Source: Spirogloea muscicola
Lineage: Eukaryota > Streptophyta > Zygnematophyceae > Spirogloeales > Spirogloeaceae
Length of the DNA: 64,000 nt
Direction: 5' to 3'
Assembly: GCA_009602725.1 (NCBI GenBank)
Contig: WELB01000012.1
Location: 833,098 to 897,097, forward strand
Numbering within the stretch: position 1 is the first letter of the stretch; the number at the start of each line of letters is the position of its first letter. The notes under the pieces are model-generated. The model saw only the letters and a program-made list of their open reading frames with translations. It searched no databases and had not been told where the DNA came from. This document shows, piece after piece, positions 47,901 to 59,412 of the stretch. Both the position numbers and the translations under genes were made by a program.

Positions 47901-50900
47901 TGGTTACCTCGTAATGAGCCAGCAAGTTCTCATGAGAGAGATTCAGGTACTTTGCGCAGGCTCCCGGATTGCAGAAGCAGCCAGTCTGCAATTGGTAGCA
48001 ATACATGCAGGGGGAGGCTTATCAGAGAAAGTGCAAGATGCAATCTGAACGTGAGGGTCTGCTTTCAGAGCACATTGTCGTGCAAACATGCATGACAGTT
48101 ACATGCTCTCCAGCTGACTTGCTGAAGGCATGCCATGTTGGCAACTCGCAAGAGGGCACTGCAGAAACTAGGCAATTAGATGTGGACAAGTGAGCATGTG
48201 GCTAAAGGTGAGCAGTACTCTTAGATGAATGCCGTGTAAAACAGCAAGCTTCTCGACCTCTCGGTGGCCCACCCAGGATCCATCCACCCTCAGAATGTTG
48301 AAGGTCACTATCGGACCCTGGCGCTGCTTGCAGAAAATGAAAGGTCGGTTGCAAGCAGCTCGGCAGCTTGGCAGCAGCAATTACAGTCTGACAGACACAT
48401 CAGAGCTGACGTATACGGCGTGGAGTGGCTGGTCGAAAATAATTGATGACTATGCCGCATGCCAGCAACACCTCGCAGTAGTCAACATTACTATGCAAGT
48501 AAGCCAACCCACTTGAGTGAAGCTGTCCACATCTCCTTGGAAGTCATGGCTGCCATAGAGCACGCAAACAGGTTCCCCATTGCCGTGACGAAGCGCCGCC
48601 AGCTTGCTACCTAGGTGCATTGTTAGCACTCCAGTGTGCCTGCATACCAGCCTAGCTACAATTGTCAGCATTGTGCAAATAAAGGGGAAGAACTTAGGTG
48701 CCGCAACAAGCTCCAAAGCACCAACCACATCAGCAGGCAAATTGTAGGAAGCCAGCCACTCCGAGGCACAGGCCGACCTGCTGACGGCAGGCATGCTGAG
48801 ACGATCAATGGCAGCGAAGCCGTGCTTGAGAGCTGCTATTGAGAGGAAGGACGTTGTGCCATCCTCCAGCCATGCCTCCACTGCATCCCTCCTCCTCACA
48901 AAGTCTAGATCGCTGATGGCCACGGCCACAGTGCCTGGAGAGGAGCTCGCACATACCTCTGCTCTTCATTCAGCTAGGGTACTTGCCTCTCAGGCCAAGT
49001 AATTGGGGGCAGACAGTAACAACCAAGGCAGAAAAGTCGGGCTTGGAGCACCAGACCGGGCCCATGCATACCTCCTCCGAAGTACTTCTTTTGCAGGCAA
49101 TGTGCAATATCTGCACCACAGAAGAATGAAGACACTGGTCACTGCAGTCTTCTTGAAGCAGCACAATGACTGTGCAAAAGGAATTGGCCCACAAGCAACA
49201 TGTTTTGACCTTGCTCTCCTTCTTCCTTCACACCAACTGTAAGAGGTATGAAGCGTCATAAACCTGCAGCTACTTATCTCACTATTCATCGACCATTGAG
49301 CAACTGCAACAGATGCTAGTGACATTCTAAAGATATCATCAAAGTGGGGCTGCAAGAAAGCGGCAGCAGATGCCGCTTTCTTGCATGCTGTCAGGGAACA
49401 GAGGAAGCTCTTGTGCTTGCAATGTAAGGTGACCTGACCTTGTCGCACCAGGAGAGCCCCCAACCCAGTAGGGTAGCCAAATATCTGGAGCACGAAGCCA
49501 CCGCCGTCCACAGTACTTAGTTGACTCCGCCAAACCTTGTGACACCACTCAAAGAACCTTCTCGCTTTAGCGAGAAACCGAAGCAGCAGATAGCTGTTGA
49601 CTTTGACACATGGGCAGCTTGCCTTGTAGAAGGAGATGGCCACAAAGTCGACTGGGCACTTGGACAGGTCTGGAGGTCCTGTGCTGCAGGCCTTGGCAGC
49701 ATCCAGCAGCACCAACGTCCTCTCTCTGCTCCGAGAGAGAGCCATAGTTCAAGCGCAAGTCAAGCAGATCAGGGCAGAGGGCGATCCTTTTGCTACCAAA
49801 TCACAAGAGGATACTTTTGTGAAGCAAAATGAGGGTTGACGTACAGCTGCTGACTACATCCTCTTCTTGGCAGCAGGCAGAGTGCCACCTGGCATGAAGG
49901 TTGACAAAAGTGGCAGGCTCCGGCTCACCTCGGAGTGAGAAGCCCTCGGCCATGCCGTAGGTCCTCAATCAGACTCAGGTCAGTCCTTTCCCCGGAGAAG
50001 TTGCATTCAGCCGAGAGCGCAAGGAGGTGCCAGGCCTCCCCCACCACCTCCTCACTGTCGCCATCTGCAATCGTCGTGGCCCTACACGACCCACAGCAGC
50101 CGCACTGAGGGCTTGAAGAACTCTCCGTCTGGCAGCTGGTGCTGCTTGGTCCTGCCTTGTTCCTGCGCAGAGGCCTCCTCAGCTGAAGCTGCAACGGGAG
50201 AGCGCTGCCCTGCGATGCAGCCTCGGCATGGGCGTCGCCATGCCGAACGAAGTCCACAGCGGCTGCGCTTGCGCCGTTGGCAAGGGCGTACCTGGATACA
50301 GCCATGCAGGCACTCATAAGTCAACAGTCCATAATTGACAATGACTTGAGACAGCATAAAGTCATGCCGCTGACACTCTATGCATCAAGCAAAAATGCAC
50401 ACACTCTCTGATGCCCAGGACGCTGTTGTGGCTCTCCAGCTGGTAGAGAAATGTGCTGCCCCTGCTCCACGGGAACGTCTCGCCAACCAGCTTAAGAGCA
50501 GCGGAAGCCCCGGCTGTGAAGACGCACGCGTACTCTGACTGCGGGGCCTTACAGAAGGCAAGAACCTGCAAGAGTTGGAACTATGCGTCATCATGACCCC
50601 ATAGCTCCCATCAACCTCGCCCCAAGCCACGTGGACGTCTGGACTGGGACCTCACAAGGGCGCCTCCAAGAATCTTGTTGAGCTACTTTGAAGTGCAGAA
50701 AAACGGCTGTCACATCTGGTCTGAGCATAGCAATCTCCTCTGCGGTCTTTCATAGTGACCAGGCCGATGCATAGAATTTCAGGACACCTTGAGGAAGCCT
50801 CGAGAGCAGCCTGAAGTGACAACAGGTGACGGCCACCACTTGCGGACCAGCCGTTTGTGAACCAACAGGGACGGGGACGCACGCACACCTCAGCCCGCAT

Positions 50901-51755
50901 TTCCTCCACGAGACTGGCCGCTCGGCTGGCGCTGTCGCTCTGGCTGTCTGCAGTGGTCCTCTGTCAAGGATGCCTGATGCACGGTGCCGCATGCTCTCGC
51001 CACATCCCTACTCAGACGGTGACTACATCTTGCTGGAGCTTGGCCACGCCTGCCGGCTTTCACAGCTGCCACCAACCTCTGATGGAGCAACTTGTGCCAA
51101 ACGACTATGGGCCACCACAAAGGCTATTGGTACTGCAAGGCGGATACGGGGATTGCCGTAGAGGTTGGCAGACATATCTCGCATCGCCTCCTGCAACTGC
51201 GACTCTGAGTAGAGAGTGGCGCCTGCGTGGTCCACATACACGGACCCTGCATAGCCATCGAGGGTGGAGAGATTGAGTAAGACCCCATTGAGACGTCCAC
51301 CACCACCGCTGCCACAGCAGCCGGGAGGAGCCCACTGCGTGCTGCCAGTGTGGAACTGGTGCTTGTCCTTAGGCGACATCTCAGAAAGCCAACGCTGTGG
51401 CTCAAACTGGCGCCTGCCAGCGTGAGCTTAGGCTGCTGACGACCAGGGCCGCGGACGCCCCAGCACCACAGCCGTTTCGAGCCTTGCACAGAACTCGACA
51501 CAACGCTCCGGGCGGCCAGCAAGCGGGCCAGGTTGGCGCCGCATCAACCGGCCAGGCTGGCGCAGCCGGTCGCCAGCGGCTGGCCTCTTCTAAAGCGATG
51601 GACATGGCCACGCCTCGTCGCCAAGCAGTGGCTGAGGACTCACCGGCTAGGCGGGGGAACTCGCGCCGCCGCAGCTCGTGGATGCCGCCGGCGGCAGCGT
51701 ACCCGTACGCCTCGCCAAAGCGGGCCTGGAACGCTGCCTCGTCCTTGGCCGCCAC
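44982..51755 (-). CDS. MOCOS/ABA3: molybdenum-cofactor sulfurase (20 exons)
   Basis: A PLP-dependent enzyme that exchanges an oxo for a sulfido ligand on the Mo cofactor, activating xanthine dehydrogenase and aldehyde oxidase. Exons: 51755-51644, 51246-51148, 50947-50889, 50565-50405, 50291-49929, 49725-49623, 49484-49439, 49110-49072, 48934-48778, 48639-48513, 48323-48219, 47985-47908, 47719-47618, 47374-47140, 46873-46809, 46693-46548, 46364-46024, 45822-45707, 45447-45337, 45167-44982. They sum to 916 residues with all phases matching. Landmarks: [67 protein letters not shown]-lysine [13 protein letters not shown] (Lys299), [30 protein letters not shown] and the sulfur-relay motif [14 protein letters not shown] (458-471). 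The MOSC part starts near 615 ([20 protein letters not shown]) and includes [18 protein letters not shown] and [10 protein letters not shown]. Two introns have GC donors. Residues 150-190 in exon 5 are an extra low-complexity insert. Confidence 0.92.
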
Positions 51756-51899
51756 CGCCGTCGCGGCGCCGCGGCCGGGGGGAGGGCTTGGGGCCTCGCC
51801 GCGAGGCCGACTCGCCAGCGGCGCCTCGGGGCCCGGCTGGCCTCCATGCCGGCGCCGCCGCCGCCGCCGCCGCCGCCGCGGCCCGAGCGAGCGAGCGAG

Positions 51900-52030
51900 C
51901 TGCAGTTGAGCATAGCGCGTTTGATGATCAGCGGTTAACGGCAGTGTCTCTGGTGGTCAATGATTGCAGTTGCCGAGGACCGGGCGGATGTCTGCATGGT
52001 AGACTACCCCTTCACGTTCCTTCGGGCTTT
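51900..52030. other. upstream region of the sulfurase gene
   Basis: A (GCC)n and (GAGC)n rich leader is followed by sequence without a clear promoter motif. Nothing else is seen. Confidence 0.4.
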
Positions 52031-52150
52031 TAGGCTGGCCTCTCCCAGCTAGTAGCTGCTGAGAGCTTTTTAGGCCCCTTCATCATTTGGCCCCTTCGAA
52101 CCTTTGCCAATTCATTTTCGGGCTGGCATTTCACAGCCCTTGCCCATTAT
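52030..52150 (+). repeat. LINE-like 3' end, subfamily C
   Basis: GGCTGGCCTCTCCCAGC, then TTTTTAGGCCCCTTCATCA, CGAACCTTTGCCAATTC and GGGCTGGCATTTCACAGCCC. An E-type stub precedes a C-type tail. Confidence 0.6.
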
Positions 52151-52287
52151 ATTCAGACTTGCATCCCAGCCATTGCTATTGTAAAGTGGAAGAGCTGTTT
52201 CCTGGTCGGCTCTGAAAGCTCTTCCACTCACTTTTGAAGCGCTGTTTTCTTTGTTCTTCCGGTGTAGCGTACCCCTGTCCGGCTGTG

Positions 52288-52445
52288 CAGAAGAAGTGGC
52301 TCTCCCAATGGGGCCAAGGGCTGTGAGAAGCCAGCCCGAAAAGAATTGACAAGGTTCGAAGGGGCCAAACTACGAGCTAAGCAGCGACTGCGGGGCCTGA
52401 AGAGGCTACGGCAGAACGGGGGAGGATGGACCACTTAGTAGTTAC
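52288..52445 (-). repeat. LINE-like 3' copy, subfamily C
   Basis: Minus strand: ACTACTAAGTGGTCCATCCT, the C UTR (CTTCAGGCCCCGCAGTCG, CGAACCTTGTCAATTC), GGGCTGGCTTCTCACAGCCC and GGGAGAGCCACTTCTTC. It faces the plus-strand C tail at 52,030. Confidence 0.7.
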
Positions 52446-53048
52446 GAGTGAGGAGTTACGTGTGCAGAGCCTCTTTGACAAGACTCTTCTTCTTCTTCTT
52501 TTTCTTTGACAAGTGGCGATCGCCGTGGAAGAAGCAAGCCCTTTCAATGCTCAGAATGACTGGACGAGTACTGAAGCTGGAAAGCGCTAAAAAGAGATAC
52601 TACACAGCTACGCAAGGGTGTTCTAGGGATTTGGTCTTGCTCCAGTCTCGCTCCAGCGTCCCCAAGCACTTGCAGTGCGTTTGCGGGGCAGGCTTTGGCT
52701 TTGGCTGTTCATGCCACAGGGCGTCGATTGTCATACAACGTCGATAAAGACTGCAGAATTCAGTGCCTTGTCAGGCTTTAAGTGGCAGGCAGAGCAAATG
52801 AGAACAAATGCAGCGGTGCAAAAATCAGGGCAACAGCCTGTGGAAGGTTGGCACGAGCACCGATATGTCTGCGATAAAGCAGGAAATAGTAACAGATGAC
52901 ATGGTGAAATGAAGACTTCTGGTGAATGGATTGGACATGAAAGAACTTCTATATGCATAGATTATGAAAAGCCCGATATTTGCTGATAGTGTGACAGGGC
53001 GGCAAAATGTGGTGGCTACGACTGATACAAGTGAAATGTTGGAATAGG

Positions 53049-53119
53049 GCGCCGCTGGTGTAGTGGTATCATAGTACCCTCCCACGGTACTGACCGGGGT
53101 TCGATTCCCCGGCGGCGCA
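53049..53119 (+). tRNA. trnG-CCC: tRNA-Gly(CCC)
   Basis: A complete 71-nt cloverleaf without intron. The acceptor stem GCGCCGC (53049-53055) pairs with GCGGCGC (53112-53118), and the discriminator is A. The anticodon stem GTACC/GGTAC encloses loop CTCCCAC, anticodon CCC at 53081-53083. The T-arm CGGGG-TTCGATT-CCCCG is perfect, and the internal A-box (TGGTGTAGTGG) and B-box (GGTTCGATTCC) match nuclear tRNA genes. Confidence 0.95.
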
Positions 53120-53143
53120 ACACCAGCTTCCGTACAACCCATG

Positions 53144-53154
53144 TTTTGTTTTTT
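53144..53154 (+). terminator. RNA polymerase III T-tract
   Basis: TTTTGTTTTTT, 25 bases beyond the tRNA-Gly, is the expected polymerase III stop signal. Confidence 0.7.
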
Positions 53155-53329
53155 CGCGTGCCCAATTCTGCGGCCGCCTCAGTGGATCATAAGTTTCCAT
53201 TTGCAACTCTCATCGACGAGCTCGGTCTTGGAAGCCGCCAGTGAGTCGTTAATGCCTCTCAAGAATGCCTGCTCTTTCTTCCAAAAATTCTAGCAGCCCA
53301 GTACCAGTCCGCCCGCAATTTGCCAGATG

Positions 53330-53460
53330 CGGCAGCTAGAGCACGGCCTGTAACAGATGCAAGGCGTGGGCCATGAATTGCTGTAGGGAAAGGAGAGTTG
53401 CATGCAATACACCTTTGCTCCAGCAAGCGGAGTTGATATTAGTCTGCCCGCCGTGCCACC
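53330..53460 (-). repeat. diverged LINE-like ORF fragment
   Basis: Minus strand retains the DNA pattern of the RMRLSVSLQ-AMAHALHL region (GGCCCACGCCTTGCATCTG, AACTCTCCTTTCCCTAC), with gaps and a frame shift. It is an old copy. Confidence 0.5.
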
Positions 53461-53639
53461 ACTTGGACATCGCACAATGCGCCAAGCCAGTTCAAACAGA
53501 TTACAGCCACTGAGACCAAACGGCTCGTAGACGTCGCCAGCCAGTGGAGCTCACTCGATCCCATCCGCATGATCCGCGTACTTGGAGCCCATGCTACAGG
53601 CGGGGGTGGCTGGGCATGCCCAGTCTTCGAGGCTGAGAC

Positions 53640-53910
53640 CCCGACTTTTAGCTGTCAATTACATCTGCAACGATGCGCTGGCCCCCTCCTGGCATGGTGG
53701 GCACCAGATCGACCGGCCGCGTATGGAGTCCGTCAGCCCTGCGCTGGATGGATGATGGACATCCTCGTGAAGGCCACTTGTTCCCTGCCTCTGGGAAGAT
53801 GCCGATTATGGCGTCTCGAGTAGGTCGTGAGCCGTTGTCCGCTCGCCTCCATGCGCACCATGGACGATGTACCTCACATATTTTATCCGTCCTCAATAGC
53901 CACATTTGCA
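53640..53910 (-). repeat. diverged LINE-like ORF fragment
   Basis: Minus strand codes for SSIQRRADGLHTRPVDLVPT and MPGGGQRIVADVID. This parallels the RRADLVAIPPGGGPRIIADV region of the fragment at 4,786. It is a separate insertion from the one at 53,330. Confidence 0.55.
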
Positions 53911-54044
53911 CTGCAGAACCCCCGAAGACAGGGCTGAGGAAGGCCAAGAAGGGTCGACGGCCATTTGGGGGACTGCTTACTTGCGGCACTTGACTAGTGT
54001 TTCCTAAGCGACCATCCTTTGTGGTACTTGCATGGCTGCATAGA

Positions 54045-54125
54045 AGTGCTTTCTGGCCACTCCAGATTTTGTCCATTCATTTCTGGCTGGCTTTACAGAC
54101 CTCGTCCCAGTTGAAGAGCTACTGC
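54045..54125 (+). repeat. LINE-like 3' end fragment
   Basis: CCAGATTTTGTCCATTC, TTCTGGCTGGCTTTACAGACC and AGTTGAAGAGCTACT are a decayed tail box and hairpin. Confidence 0.45.
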
Positions 54126-56550
54126 CAAAGCTTGTAGGGTGTTGGTACATGTAGTGTAAATGAAACGACATTGTTGGCAGGTCAATGCGGAGGGAAAGAC
54201 AGGCTTGACGGATGCATGGAGAGGCTAGCCCCAAAACAAGGTTGGCGAATGGAGTCGCAACCTCTTTCATGGCGAGCAACAATGATAATCAAAGAGGACG
54301 GTTCCAGACAGCGACTTTGTGGAGGCTGCCATCAGTGGCAGAACGTCAGTGGTAGACCTTAAGTGGAGACTATCAACAGAAGGTGTCGAGAACACATTAC
54401 AGCCCAGGCAAAACTAACTTATCAACTGAATTCTTTTCTAAGCTATGCCAGCCATTATGCTTGCAAACCAACGTATACCTGAAACGAAGGCACGAAGGCA
54501 CGAAACCCGTAAGAAAGTAAATCTTTAAGAACTAAAAGGATGGAGCCAGTGGCATAAGTCACACTCTCCTTGAGGTCCGAGGATGCTTGGAACATCTCCG
54601 TGTCGGCTGGACGTGGTCTCATGAGAGCTGAGCTGAAGGGGCACTCGGAGCGTGGAGCCGGGGGCTACATGGGGAGAATCTGGGGAGCAGAGGGAGGATG
54701 CTGAGGGGCTAAGTTGTTTAGAATTCTTTTTCCCAGCCTCAAACATCTCTGGACCGTGGTCGAAATGAGTCGCCATTGTAAAGTACTACCTTACCCTTCC
54801 GGTACCCTCCAATCTCTTGTAAAGGCTGTGTGGACCTGCCCGGTAACACCTCAATGCGCAGCTGAAGCCTATCTTATGCTGCGGAAAACGGACTAAAGAG
54901 CTTTAAAGGCAGTCCATGAGTCATCCCACTTTCGCAAAGAAACCTTTTTACCTTTTTCCCGCCATGGTGCACTAACGAGGGCATGTCTCCTCTAAATGGA
55001 TTCAAGGACGAGCGGATCAGCAAGCAAAGCTTGCAATGAAGCCAGCCATTTGAAGCAATGGACAGCTAGAGCTTTTGGCACATGATTTATAAAGGCCATA
55101 TGTCATACTATTAAGGGGTCGTTGCGATAATACTTCGGTGGCTCACTTTTGTGGATCTGACTGGAAGAGGGGCCCTGATTTACTGGTGGGCCATGGTAAT
55201 GGCGAGGAAAGCAAGAAACCAACTCCGCTGATCAGGAACGATAACAGTGCGTGCAATGATCACATGGCGCAGTATAGCGAACATGGCACTTGGAGTAGAT
55301 ACTTTGCCTAATCGTCTCCTGGCAGTTCGTAATCTTGGAGACGATGCGCTTCCTTCGACGACTGTACAAGTGCCACGGTGAAGAGGCACGTGCGCCACGC
55401 GGCGGCACGCCCAGTGACGGACCTATCCATCGGCATGCCATGCTGGGGCATGCTGCCAGCATGGGGCCTGGCGGAGCAGCCCGACATTGCCCGGCCCGGG
55501 CTCGCCCCTCCTTGGGGTGGGCCCGGCGGCGAGCCAGACGCACCATCAGACGAGCTAGGGCAGTGTACATGGGCAGCCGCTAAGGGCGGCCTTCAGTGCC
55601 CAGTCCTGCTTCACTACGCGCGCCTTTCCTTCACAACGCTAAATTGACGTCTGTTACAGTGGGCCCCCTTGGAGCGCCGTAACAGACAACAGTAGCGGTA
55701 CAAGTGCCGCGCTGGCACACGACGTACTGCGCAATAAGAGACTGACGACCTCATAGCTCGAGATATCTCAGCGAACTAGCGAAGTTGCTCGCTACTACAG
55801 ACACATCCTTGTGATGTTACGACACAGTCAGGTGCTCACAACTTGTGGGAACCTTGACTGTGGAACTGATCTAGTCCTCCAAGTGTATGAAAGCCTGCTC
55901 TTTGTCGACACATGTGCTTCTACTAAGAGATTGTCTAAAGGTAGACTACATAGAATCTATGGTCCTTGCGAAGATGGAAGCTTGAGCTCGACGAGATGTG
56001 GGTGTCGAGGTTGGCACTCCGGCGGGCCCATCCGCCACCGGGTGGACAGCGCAGCTGCGGACTCCGGGCGTTCGGCAATGGCCATAGATGAGCCCGGAAG
56101 ATACACGACTCCCTCCTAAAGCGGCCTGCCAATGCCCAATGCCACGCACTCTGTGAGGACCATCCAGCGTCTTGCTGCGAAAGTACTCACTGGGTGCCGA
56201 CTAGCCGGCTTAAAGGCTTCTGGCAAAGAATCCAGGGTCTGAATGGCCTATTCGGGATGTCGACAACCGGATAACGGAGCACAGCAGTGGTGTCCGCTGC
56301 CCGGGCGGACGTGCGGTTGCCACGCGCCGGGAGCCTGCAGGGCTCGAAATGTTTCGGCAGCCTGCCCGCAGGTCGGCAGCCAGGCACGGCGGCCGAATTG
56401 GGCGCGCGGTGCGCATGAGCCAGCACACTATCCAGGCAAGAAATAGTGCAAGAATGGCGAGGCCCCGAAACAAATCCGTTGTCCAATGTCGGGTCCGGGG
56501 GGGCGAGGCGGCAAACTGCCCGCGCCGGAAGTTGCCCGCCCCCCCCCCCC
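54126..56550. other. no recognisable gene
   Basis: Mixed-composition sequence. It includes a 9-bp inverted repeat at 55,649-55,687 and GC-rich open frames at 55,330-55,640, but no family-level similarity. The stretch ends in a poly-C run at the assembly gap. Confidence 0.5.
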
Positions 56551-56551
56551 C

Positions 56552-56712
56552 NNNNNNNNNNNNNNNNNNNNNNNNNNNNNNNNNNNNNNNNNNNNNNNNN
56601 NNNNNNNNNNNNNNNNNNNNNNNNNNNNNNNNNNNNNNNNNNNNNNNNNNNNNNNNNNNNNNNNNNNNNNNNNNNNNNNNNNNNNNNNNNNNNNNNNNNN
56701 NNNNNNNNNNNN
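56552..56712. other. assembly gap (161 N)
   Basis: Undetermined bases after a poly-C run and before (GCC)n sequence. Open frames crossing it are artefacts of the N run. Confidence 0.95.
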
Positions 56713-57275
56713 CGCCGCCGCCGGCCTGCCGCCGCTGCCCGGCCCCCGCTCGCCGCGGGCCAGACACCTGGCCACCTTCCACCTGTACGAGACGTGCCAC
56801 TCGCCTCAGCCACCGCCTCCGCGCGGCCTGCCCCCGCCGTCGCCGCCGCCGCCGCCGCGCCTCCGCCGAGCTCTCTCTTCCGGGCCCATGGGCAGCGGCC
56901 GATGCCGCTGAGCCACCTGCCACGCCGCCCACTGCCGAAGGACATGGCGGCCACGTCCGCGAGGCACGGCCATGCAGCACGCCCGGCCGCGGTGACCGCG
57001 CTCGCACAACAATGGCTGTTCCCGGCGCATTCTCAGGCAAGCCGTGGCCCCTCCTCTTGCTTCCATATGAGTGTTGGCCTTACGCCAGCGCCTCCTCGCG
57101 GTGTGCACTCGCCGCTTGCCTCATGTCCTGCGAACTCTGATGCTGGCAGCCTCGCATGTCAGGTACTTGCACAGTGTGCACTTCGGCACCGGCCTCTCGG
57201 CAGCAGACTTTTGTGGGCAACTAGAAGCTCAAGTGCGACCGGTCAAGCACAGACTCAGCGTTAGATGCGCGAGGT
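56713..57275 (+). repeat. GC-rich duplicated unit, copy 1
   Basis: Shares an order of blocks with 60,367-60,960: GCCGGCCTGCCGCCGCTGCC, an 'ATGGCGGCCACGTCCGCGAG' block, a run ending 'CTGATGCTGGCAGCC', then a possible splice donor (GCGCGAG|GTAAATGG). It may be exons of a duplicated gene whose product I do not recognise. The reading frame differs between the copies. Confidence 0.45.
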
Positions 57276-57387
57276 AAATGGTCGCAGTGCATTGCCTGCA
57301 GATGCGCACCACCCATGGGAGGTCTTCACCGGCCTCGTCAAGTGGCGCAAAAATCAGGACAGCTCTCGCAAGCTAGAAACGCAGTCA

Positions 57388-58069
57388 GCTTGATGCAGCA
57401 GTGGAAGCAAGACCACAAGGTGCTAATTTTGTGCTGCTCTGGCGTGTTTGCTTTGAGGCACAGAGCATTGACCTGGCATGTATGTGGTGCAGGCGGCTGG
57501 CCAGCAGCTGAAATGCTGGAATTTGAGGGATCGTCGGCTTCTTTGGGACCTGCTCAGGTGTGCAGGGAGACCTTGTCCGCTTGACCCAACGATAAGACAA
57601 GTCCTGCAAGTCAGCAGTGGCGTTGCAGCAGCACACGCAAGACCGGCATTGTTGTTTCAGGCATTGCCGCAGCCGAGAAGCACGAGAAAGCTTGGGTGCA
57701 GTGGCCACGATGGATGCAGACACGCATCCTTCGTCTATTTATGCGGGCCACTGCACCCAAGCTTTCTCGTTGTTCGCGCCTACGGCAATGCCTGAAAGAG
57801 CATTGCCGGTCCTGCATGTGCTGGTGCAAAATTGCTGCTGACTCGCACGGCTTGTCTCATGATGATTGGGTCGTATTGACAATTTCACCCTGCACACCTG
57901 AGCAGGTTCACAAAGAAGCTGACAATCCCCTTATCTTCCAGCATTTCAGCTGCTGGCCAGCCGCCTGCACCACAAACGTGCCAGGTCAGTGCTCTATGCC
58001 TCAGAGCAAGCACGCCGAGCAGCACAAGTGAGAGCACCTTGTGATCCTGCTTCCACTGCTGCACCAAGC
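57388..58069. repeat. long inverted repeat (arms about 320 bp)
   Basis: Left arm 57388-57706 is the reverse complement of right arm 57746-58069, with an estimated four-fifths identity by eye. The 39-base centre itself contains GGATGC-AGACAC-GCATCC, so the strand could fold down to a 6-nt loop. Both arms code, toward the centre, for a peptide containing ALRHRALTWHVCGAGGWPAA. A transcript would form a long, imperfect double-stranded RNA. Confidence 0.85.
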
Positions 58070-58260
58070 TACTTACTTCTCTTAGCATGCCTGCGCTGTC
58101 CTGGTTATTGTGCCGCTTGAAGAGGCCATTAACGCCGTCCAATAGGTAGTGCACATTCTGCAGGCCATACACTGCGACCTTGTCACCTCGAGCATCCAAG
58201 GCTAATGCTGCGCTTGGCTTTTTGCAGTCGAGGCATTTGGTTGCCTTAAAAGGCCGCTGC
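57746..58260 (-). pseudogene. unknown coding-derived repeat, right-arm copy with longer flank
   Basis: Minus strand, from about 58,295, keeps an open frame containing FKATKCLDCKK, then ALDARGDKVAVYGLQNVHYL, FKRHNNQDSAGMLREVSSLV and QQWKQDHKVLSLVLLGVLAL. It extends beyond the inverted repeat. I do not recognise the family; a C-x-x-C pair near the start is the only motif. Confidence 0.4.
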
Positions 58261-58299
58261 CAAGAGGCTGGTGCCCACTTGCATACATTGGTCAACGGA

Positions 58300-59030
58300 T
58301 ATGCTCGTAAAGCTCAGCGCTTAGACAGAGAAGTCTTGGAATCACTCAAGCACTTCAAGACCGAGGGGATTGTTGACGAACGGCTATCGAGCCCGCTGTC
58401 AAGGCGCTGACCCGTTTTTAGAGTTGGCCTCCTCGTTGAACCCTTGTAGCCCATCGAAGTAGAGTATTTTGGGCTAGTGAGTCATAGCCCCCTTGAAAAA
58501 GCCACCACTAGCTGCGCTCCGGACTCTTGCCTAAAAAGATGATGGCCGGCCGCAAGGTGTTGGCAACTTCATGCTGTTGATGCAAGTAGCATGCCTCAAG
58601 AAGGTTAGGAAAGCAACCGAGGTATGCAGCACATTGTGCGGTTGGTTGAAGTGTTCTTTACGCGGCATTGAGGTGGGAGGGACATTGTGGATGCGTCTCA
58701 TTGCTGACCGTTCTGCTAATGGCACAGCCATACTTGCTTCATCATTGTTCTGCTAATGAGACAGCTGCTCTTGCTTCTTAGTCACGCATAGAACGCACCC
58801 CCCATTACTAAATGTCTCGTCTAATAGCATAGCAATAGAACGTGTTGTGGCAGGTTTATTGGCTGTCTCGAAGATGCCACTTCCGCAGATTGGTCATGGA
58901 GCATGATAATATATTGCCCTCGTTTTACCAGACATGGCGTCCATGCTCGCAGACCTTCACTTGGGCTGATGACATGTCTGCATCGATGTATGTGCCTGGC
59001 TGAAAACTTCTGAGCTCAAGGGCTTCGGGC
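58300..59030. other. no recognisable gene
   Basis: Short open frames only. No repeat tails are seen. Confidence 0.5.
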
Positions 59031-59412
59031 GAAAGAGTGAAGCATGCGAACCCTTAGGTTTTTAGCACGCCGTAGTTGGCAGCAGCAGGCAGCAGCAGGG
59101 CTGCGCGCCCTGCTGTGGCAGCAGGCAGCAGAAGGGCTGTGCCTCCGTGAGGCGCTGCTGCTTGCAGCGACTTTGCTGGGGTGTTGGAAGTCTGACCTGG
59201 CACGCGTCTGGCGGGCCATTGGCTGAAGTGCTGACAAGAAAGCGTTAGCTCCCTCCACGGACCTGCTAAAGAGCGCAGGAACAACTTGTCAGCTCGATAG
59301 AAAGGTGACAGGTTGTGCGGCTGCAGCGGTGACTTTGCGCCAGCGCAGGCATGCAGGACCGCATTGCGTAATGGTCAGGCACGGGCGAGCGTGGGTGCAG
59401 TGCCCGCATTCA
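59031..59412 (+). repeat. diverged copy of the inverted-repeat sequence
   Basis: Its reverse complement starts GGGCACTGCACCCACGC, like the inner ends of the arms at 57,706 and 57,746. It keeps CAATGCGGTCCTGCATG, GAGCTGACAAG, TTTAGCAGGTC, GTCAGCACTTCAGCCAATGG and CGTGCCAGGTCAG in the same order. It is the most diverged of four copies, with a GCAGCAGGCAGCAGCAGG repeat expansion near 59,080-59,130. Confidence 0.55.

Noticed and set aside
50750-50840. VLKFYASAW peptide as a sulfurase exon
   Set aside because: Phase does not fit its neighbours. The exon at 50565 ([16 protein letters not shown]) fits both phase and family, so this lies in an intron.
56187-57264. Large frames of over 250 codons on both strands
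   Set aside because: They are held open by the 161-base gap and GC-rich composition, with no protein motif on either side.
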